From the NCBI GenBank assembly GCA_946479895.1, contig CAMLHT010000134.1, forward strand, positions 1 to 9,804: a stretch of DNA of 9,804 nt. The letters are read 5' to 3'. Of this stretch, positions 5,816 to 9,804 are shown in pieces (within the stretch, counting starts at the first letter, position 1; every line of letters starts with the position of its first letter). The stretch is from an uncultured Gemmatimonadota bacterium. Lineage in GTDB: Bacteria > Gemmatimonadota > Gemmatimonadetes > Gemmatimonadales > Gemmatimonadaceae. A program made the translations under genes and the position numbers. The notes beneath the pieces were generated by a model, which worked only from the letters and a program-made list of their open reading frames with translations, was not told where the DNA came from and ran no database searches.

Positions 5816-6847
5816 ATGGCGAATGCGGCGTTGAACGATACGGACCAGGCGCTGGCGGGATTCCGCGCGCTCCAGCGGCGGCTCACGTCGGCGCTGGAAG
5901 AGCAGGTCCCTCGCTCCTTCGGGGATGACGCGGCTCCTTCCCTCGAGTCGCAGCGCCTCGCTCCCGCCGACCCGCCCCGGATCGCCCGCGCCGCCCCGAT
6001 CGAGGGCACGAGCATCACCCGCCGCGCAGTTCCCGGCGAGCCGGAAGTCGCTTTCGCCGCCTTCCTCGACGGCATCCAGGTCAGCCGGGTCGTCCTTCAC
6101 GACGACGCCATCCCGGTCATCCACGGCTCCGTCGGCGCCGTCATCCGCGAACGCTCCGACCGCCGGCTCGGCACCTGGCGCCACGAGACGGGTGGCCGCC
6201 TCTACGCCCCCCGCGCATTCCTCTCGGCCGCCGCCAACTCCGCCCTCGACGCGTGCGGCGCCGCGGTCATCGACACCACGCCGCACCGGAGCGATGGCGC
6301 CGTCGACGAGGACGCCCGGCACCCGCTCTCCCTCGCCGACTCGGCCGTCAGCTCCGTCCAGGCCCACCGCGAAACCCTCGAGATCGCGCTGGCCGAGTCG
6401 TGGACGGATGACCGCGCCGAGCCGCTGTACGTGGACGGCGGCATCAGCGGCAGCGCCCGCCTCGCCACGTCGTCGAACGTCATCGGCGTCGTGAAGAGCC
6501 ACCGCACCCTCTACGGCGACCCGGCCGCGGTGCGCACGATCCTCAAGCTCCGCGCGGGCGAACGGTCCAGCGCGTTCGCCGTCGCCTCGCCCAACGGCTG
6601 GCGAACCACCGTCGCGAGCTGGTACCTCCGCCTCCGCGACGCCGCCAACCCCCTCACTGGCCTGGTTCGCGTCGAAACCCGCATGCCCCCGGACGCCGAA
6701 CGCCATGCGGTGAGCGACCGCGCCGATCAGATTTCACGGTGGGTCCTGGCCGAGGCATCTCCGCTCTCGCTGCCGGACAGCAGATGGGACACGATGGCCT
6801 ACGGCATCCGCGACTGCGAGCAGTACCTCAGATCCATTCTTCGATGA
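5816..6847 (+). CDS. NurA-like nuclease partner of HerA (343 aa)
   Basis: The product is weakly conserved overall but carries the sequence pattern of NurA domains. AFLDGIQ (residues 82-88, Asp85) would be the first catalytic motif and [10 protein letters not shown] (205-214, Asp207) the second. [10 protein letters not shown] (224-233, Lys227) and ASWYLRLRD (267-275) complete the core. The C-terminal [20 protein letters not shown] closes the domain. NurA enzymes are Mn-dependent dimers that cut single-stranded DNA and degrade double-stranded ends, driven by a HerA translocase. The immediate overlap (ATGA) with a HerA-like ATPase gene is strong independent support. AGGA lies 9 bases before ATG 5816. 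The first 75 residues are a poorly conserved, Pro/Ala-rich lead-in. The Asp assignments are by eye, and a different RNase H-like nuclease remains possible. Confidence 0.75.
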   Translation: MANAALNDTDQALAGFRALQRRLTSALEEQVPRSFGDDAAPSLESQRLAPADPPRIARAAPIEGTSITRRAVPGEPEVAFAAFLDGIQVSRVVLHDDAIPVIHGSVGAVIRERSDRRLGTWRHETGGRLYAPRAFLSAAANSALDACGAAVIDTTPHRSDGAVDEDARHPLSLADSAVSSVQAHRETLEIALAESWTDDRAEPLYVDGGISGSARLATSSNVIGVVKSHRTLYGDPAAVRTILKLRAGERSSAFAVASPNGWRTTVASWYLRLRDAANPLTGLVRVETRMPPDAERHAVSDRADQISRWVLAEASPLSLPDSRWDTMAYGIRDCEQYLRSILR

Positions 6848-8802
6848 CCGAGAGCGTCGCTCCCCTTGGCCGCGTCGTCGCGACCGAGCGCAAGCCGAAC
6901 ACTCCGCACGAGTTCCACTTCTGGACGAGCCTCGACTCGCCGGTGGGAATCGGGACGATTGTCCGCGTGGACGGGCCCGTGCCTGTCAACGGCGTCATTC
7001 CGCGCATCTATGGAACGGTCATCGAAGGCTTCAGCTACACCGACCTCCAGACGCCGCTTCACGATGTGTTGAGCGCCGACGGCCAGCCGGGCTCCGCCCG
7101 GCGCGCGCCGACTGACCGCACCGAGATCCGCCTGTACACCGCGGCCGTCCTCCGCCACATCCCGGAGGACCCGCTTCAGCCGGTCCCGATGGGCGAAGTC
7201 CACCTCGCCGACGAGAACGACGTCGCCGTCGCCCTCCGCATGGACGGCTACCTCAGGGAAGGCGCGCGCACCGGCATCCCGATCGGCGTCTACCGCAGCG
7301 GCGGCACCGAAGCCCCGATCTACCTCGACGCCGACTTCCTCCTCGGCCCCGAAGCCGCGCACCTCAACATCACCGGCGTCTCCGGCCTCGCCACCAAGAC
7401 GAGCGCCGTCGAGTGGATGCTCTCGTCGATCTTCACGCACTTCCCGGCGAGCAAGGGCTCCGTCGCCGCGGTCGCGTTCAACGTGAAGGGCCCGGACCTC
7501 TGCTTCCTCGACCAGCCCGGGAGCATCGACGACGCCGACCGCATCCTCCACGAAAAATGCGGCGTTCCCCCCGTGCCGTTCCAGAACGTCCGCTACTTCG
7601 CCCCCTACAAGTCGGACGGCGTCTCGATCAACACCCTCCGGTCGAACGAGGCGCTCCAGGACAACGTCGCGCCGCTGACCTGGGGCCTGCGCGAGGTGCT
7701 CCAGTACGCCGAGGTGCTGCTGAACAAGGATGACGTCGACGCGAAGGCCGACGCGCTGATCGACTTCATCCGCGAGCGCGTCGTCGACCGCGAGTTCCGT
7801 GACGAGCTGCTCGGCAGCAAGGTGCACGTGGTGCGGTCGTTCTCCGAGCTGGAGGCGTGGTTCAGGGACGTCCTCCAGGCGGTCGAGCGGACGAACAAGG
7901 AGAGCTGGCGCACCCACCACGTGGCGACCATCCGGAAGGTGCGGAACCGCCTCGTGAACATCTCCACGCGCTGCGCGGGACTGGTGACGGACGAGGGCGA
8001 CGTCAGCGACCTCCCCTTCGGCAACTTCGCCGACCGCACGGTGTATGTGGTGGACGTCGCGTCGCTCGAGGAAGACGCGCAGGACCTGATCTTCGCTCGC
8101 ATCGTCACCAAGCTCCGCGAGCACCTCGAGAAGCGCGACCTGGGCGTGAATCACGTCGTGCTCTTCGTGGACGAGCTCAACAAGTACGCTCCCGGCGACG
8201 GGCCCGACACCTACGTTCGCAAGATGCTGCTCGATGTCGCTGAACGCGGCCGATACCTGGGACTCGTGCTCTTCGGGGCGCAGCAGTTCCGCTCGCAGGT
8301 GCACCGCCGCGTGGCGGGCAACTCGGGCACCGCGCTCTACGGCCGCATGGACGCCGACGAGCTGGCGACGCCGGGCTACGGCATCCTCGCGCCGGCCGTG
8401 AAGACCAAGCTCGCGTCCCTCGACAAGGGCCAGCTCATGGTGCGCCACCCGCACTTCACCCAGCCGATCTTCGTGCGCTTCCCGCGCCCGGCGGTGATGC
8501 GCGGGCGCGACGGGGCCGAGAAGTTCCCGCAGGCGCTGGAGGTCTCGTTCGAGTCGGCGGTGCTGCGGACGTTGCGCACCCTCGATCCGTCGCTGACCAT
8601 CAACTGGCTCCGCGACGCGATGGGGATCCACGAGGAGGAAGACATCGTTCGCGCCCGCAACGCCACCATGCGCGAGCGCCCCGCCGACGTGCGGAAGTTC
8701 TTCCAGGCCCAGCTCCGCCCGATCGTCACGGCGTCATCGGGACCGCGCAGCTCGGGCACGCCCGTGCGCTCGGGACCGGCCAACGATCCCTACGGCTTCT
8801 GA
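6844..8802 (+). CDS. HerA-like hexameric ATPase / DNA translocase (652 aa)
   Basis: HerA-type FtsK/HerA-superfamily ATPase. Residues 1 to about 90 look like a HAS-barrel domain (LGRVVATERKP, then SPVGIGTIVRVDGP and IPRIYGTVIEGFS). The P-loop is GVSGLATKTS (178-187, Lys185), a variant of GxxGxGKT. Walker B is VVLFVDELNKYAP with Asp443 and Glu444. It is followed by VAERGRYLGLVLFGAQQFRSQ, whose Gln480/Gln481 occupy the sensor position, and a likely arginine-finger region HRRVAGNSGTALYGRMD. HerA hexamers pump double-stranded DNA and activate the partner nuclease. Bacterial relatives act in repair or, with other effectors, in phage defence. ATG 6844 overlaps the nuclease stop (ATGA). The stop overlaps the next start (TGATG). 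The C-terminal 60 residues are Arg/Ser/Pro-rich and probably flexible. Confidence 0.88.
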   Translation: MTESVAPLGRVVATERKPNTPHEFHFWTSLDSPVGIGTIVRVDGPVPVNGVIPRIYGTVIEGFSYTDLQTPLHDVLSADGQPGSARRAPTDRTEIRLYTAAVLRHIPEDPLQPVPMGEVHLADENDVAVALRMDGYLREGARTGIPIGVYRSGGTEAPIYLDADFLLGPEAAHLNITGVSGLATKTSAVEWMLSSIFTHFPASKGSVAAVAFNVKGPDLCFLDQPGSIDDADRILHEKCGVPPVPFQNVRYFAPYKSDGVSINTLRSNEALQDNVAPLTWGLREVLQYAEVLLNKDDVDAKADALIDFIRERVVDREFRDELLGSKVHVVRSFSELEAWFRDVLQAVERTNKESWRTHHVATIRKVRNRLVNISTRCAGLVTDEGDVSDLPFGNFADRTVYVVDVASLEEDAQDLIFARIVTKLREHLEKRDLGVNHVVLFVDELNKYAPGDGPDTYVRKMLLDVAERGRYLGLVLFGAQQFRSQVHRRVAGNSGTALYGRMDADELATPGYGILAPAVKTKLASLDKGQLMVRHPHFTQPIFVRFPRPAVMRGRDGAEKFPQALEVSFESAVLRTLRTLDPSLTINWLRDAMGIHEEEDIVRARNATMRERPADVRKFFQAQLRPIVTASSGPRSSGTPVRSGPANDPYGF

Positions 8803-9620
8803 TGCGCCGCGTCGCCCTCTCGGTGCTGTTCGGATTCGCGGCGGCCGCACCCGTGGCCGCGCAGAAGCCCGTGCTGCTCCAGCTCCGGCCGCGCATCAGC
8901 GACACCATCTGGATGCGGCTCGACCAGCAGACCGAGATCGCGAGCCGCAGGGCGGAGAAGGCGCCGGCTGCCTTCACGACGTCCACGACGACCTGGTCGC
9001 GCGCGGTGATCGAGTCCGGCGTCGCCTCGGCCACCACGATCCTCGCCATCACCGACTCGATGCTCGTCTCGAGCGGCGATCAGGCGGCGAAGGGACCGGC
9101 GCCGATAAGCCAGAAGCAGATGCAGGGGCAGCGGGTGCGCATGCACATCGCGCCCGATGGCTCGCTCTCCATGCCGCCCGAGAACGGGACGGCGCGGGGT
9201 ATGGCCCGCGCGGCCTCCCTGATCCCGGCGACCTTCCCGCCGCAGCCGGTTTCGGTCGGCGACAAGTGGACGCGCGAGGCGCCACTGCCGGCGGGCACGT
9301 CGCAGCTCGGCGCCGCCGTGGTCGGGTGGGTCGAGGCCACCTTCCGTCTCGACTCGCTCACGCGGGGCGGGGACCTGGCGTGGATCTCGGTCCGCGGAAA
9401 GCTGATGCCCGATCCCTCCGGCCCGAAGGTCGAGGGCGTCGCGACGGTGGATGACGGCACGGTCGAGGGCTACATGGTGCTCGACCGCGACCGCGGCTGG
9501 CTCACGGAATCGAAGGTGAGCATCGTCGCGCATTCGTCGCTGCGGCAGCCGTTCGGTGTGGCGGGGCAGCCGATGAGCTTCGAGATCAGGTTGAATCAGA
9601 GTCTGAGGACTATCCGGTAG
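8802..9620 (+). CDS. Secreted beta-rich protein of unknown function (272 aa)
   Basis: A classical signal peptide (MRRVALSVLFGFAAAAPVAA) predicts cleavage before Gln21. The mature protein has alternating short beta strands, a VGDKWTRE motif (152-159), and a late block VEGYMVLDRDRGWLTESKVSIV (221-242). The VGDxW element, followed by a strand-rich half and an 'LDxxxGWLxxS' strand, resembles DUF6263-type secreted proteins. I hold that only loosely. No Cys and no catalytic motif are visible. The start codon shares one base with the upstream stop (TGATG), so it is translated by re-initiation after the HerA-like ATPase although its product leaves the cytoplasm. It may be functionally unrelated. The long inverted repeat begins 8 bases after the stop. 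Confidence 0.75.
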   Translation: MRRVALSVLFGFAAAAPVAAQKPVLLQLRPRISDTIWMRLDQQTEIASRRAEKAPAAFTTSTTTWSRAVIESGVASATTILAITDSMLVSSGDQAAKGPAPISQKQMQGQRVRMHIAPDGSLSMPPENGTARGMARAASLIPATFPPQPVSVGDKWTREAPLPAGTSQLGAAVVGWVEATFRLDSLTRGGDLAWISVRGKLMPDPSGPKVEGVATVDDGTVEGYMVLDRDRGWLTESKVSIVAHSSLRQPFGVAGQPMSFEIRLNQSLRTIR

Positions 9621-9627
9621 CGGCAGC

Positions 9628-9794
9628 GGTCATTCGCCGGGAGAGAGGTGTGGTTCGCGGATTCCGCTGATGAACGCAGAAACGGCAAACCGGGATCGCC
9701 GGGGGGCGTCGAAGAGCCCCTGGCGATCCCGGTTCGTTGTTTCCGCGTTAATCAGCGAAATCCGCGAGCTACAGCTCTCTCCCCGCGAATGACC
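9628..9794. repeat. 167-bp imperfect inverted repeat, 78-nt arms, 11-nt loop
   Basis: The left arm (9628-9705) aligns without gaps to the reverse complement of the right arm (9717-9794). By hand count, 67 of 78 positions are complementary and five more would be G-U pairs in RNA. The loop is GCGTCGAAGAG (9706-9716). Conserved segments include GGTCATTCGC, GCGGATT-CGCTGAT-AACGC and AACCGGGATCGCC. Symmetry ends at 9627/9795. There is no coding potential, no flanking T-run, and no obvious target duplication. It lies 8 bases after the operon's last stop. It could be a dispersed intergenic repeat or MITE-like remnant, a structured RNA, or a transcript-end structure. I recall similar motifs in intergenic repeats of other bacteria, but cannot confirm this. 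Confidence 0.9.
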
Positions 9795-9804
9795 CGGAGG
9801 GAAA

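Noticed and set aside
5749..6075. N-terminal extension of the YbjQ-type frame up to 6075
   Set aside because: It overlaps the NurA-like gene in antisense, and its sequence is low-complexity Ser/Arg/Ala. A good ribosome binding site precedes ATG 5748 instead.
6799..8631. Open frame of 610 codons on the minus strand, opposite the HerA-like gene
   Set aside because: It is an antisense shadow. Its protein is dominated by Arg, Val, Glu, Asp, Ala and His repeats with no domain, as expected when GC-rich codons are read backwards, and the + strand frame has clear HerA motifs.

Overview
The window is GC-rich, densely coded bacterial chromosome with no tRNA, rRNA, CRISPR array, transposase or phage gene that I can see. 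The taxon is not proven. High GC, many short lineage-type hypothetical proteins, and secreted proteins whose predicted signal peptides end A-x-A followed directly by Gln would suit a soil bacterium such as Gemmatimonadota. That assignment is inference.

Layout. At 125-811 a small very basic protein is followed by a two-helix membrane protein on the + strand. The latter converges on, and overlaps by 36 bp, a minus-strand pair at 776-1905: a predicted lipoprotein whose stop lies 2 nt from the GTG start of a DUF5946-type protein. Divergent from that pair, at 2002-2863, is an ArsR-type regulator overlapping an AHSA1/SRPBCC protein. A 28-bp perfect palindrome at 1988-2015 covers both the likely -10 box and the ArsR start codon. 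The arrangement predicts leaderless transcription and autoregulation.

A minus-strand run at 2889-5748 holds, in transcription order, a YbjQ-family protein, a 67-aa membrane protein, a DUF5808-like small membrane protein overlapping a membrane protein with two CxxC pairs (GTGA overlap), and a secreted cupin.

The most notable locus is the + strand operon at 5816-9620: a NurA-like nuclease and a HerA-like hexameric ATPase joined by ATGA, then a secreted protein joined by TGATG. The ATPase has a HAS-barrel-like N-terminus and an intact Walker B, but its P-loop reads GVSGLATKTS, without the usual glycine before the lysine. The pair is expected to process DNA ends, either in repair or in anti-phage defence. 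Nothing else in the window decides between these. Eight bases after the operon lies a 167-bp imperfect inverted repeat with 78-nt arms (9628-9794). It is probably a dispersed intergenic repeat and may also end transcription of the operon.

No gene-free stretch exceeds 300 bases. The longest gaps are 4848-5040, 5245-5379, 1-124 and the tail after 9620. Apart from the inverted repeat in that tail, I see no strong structure in them.
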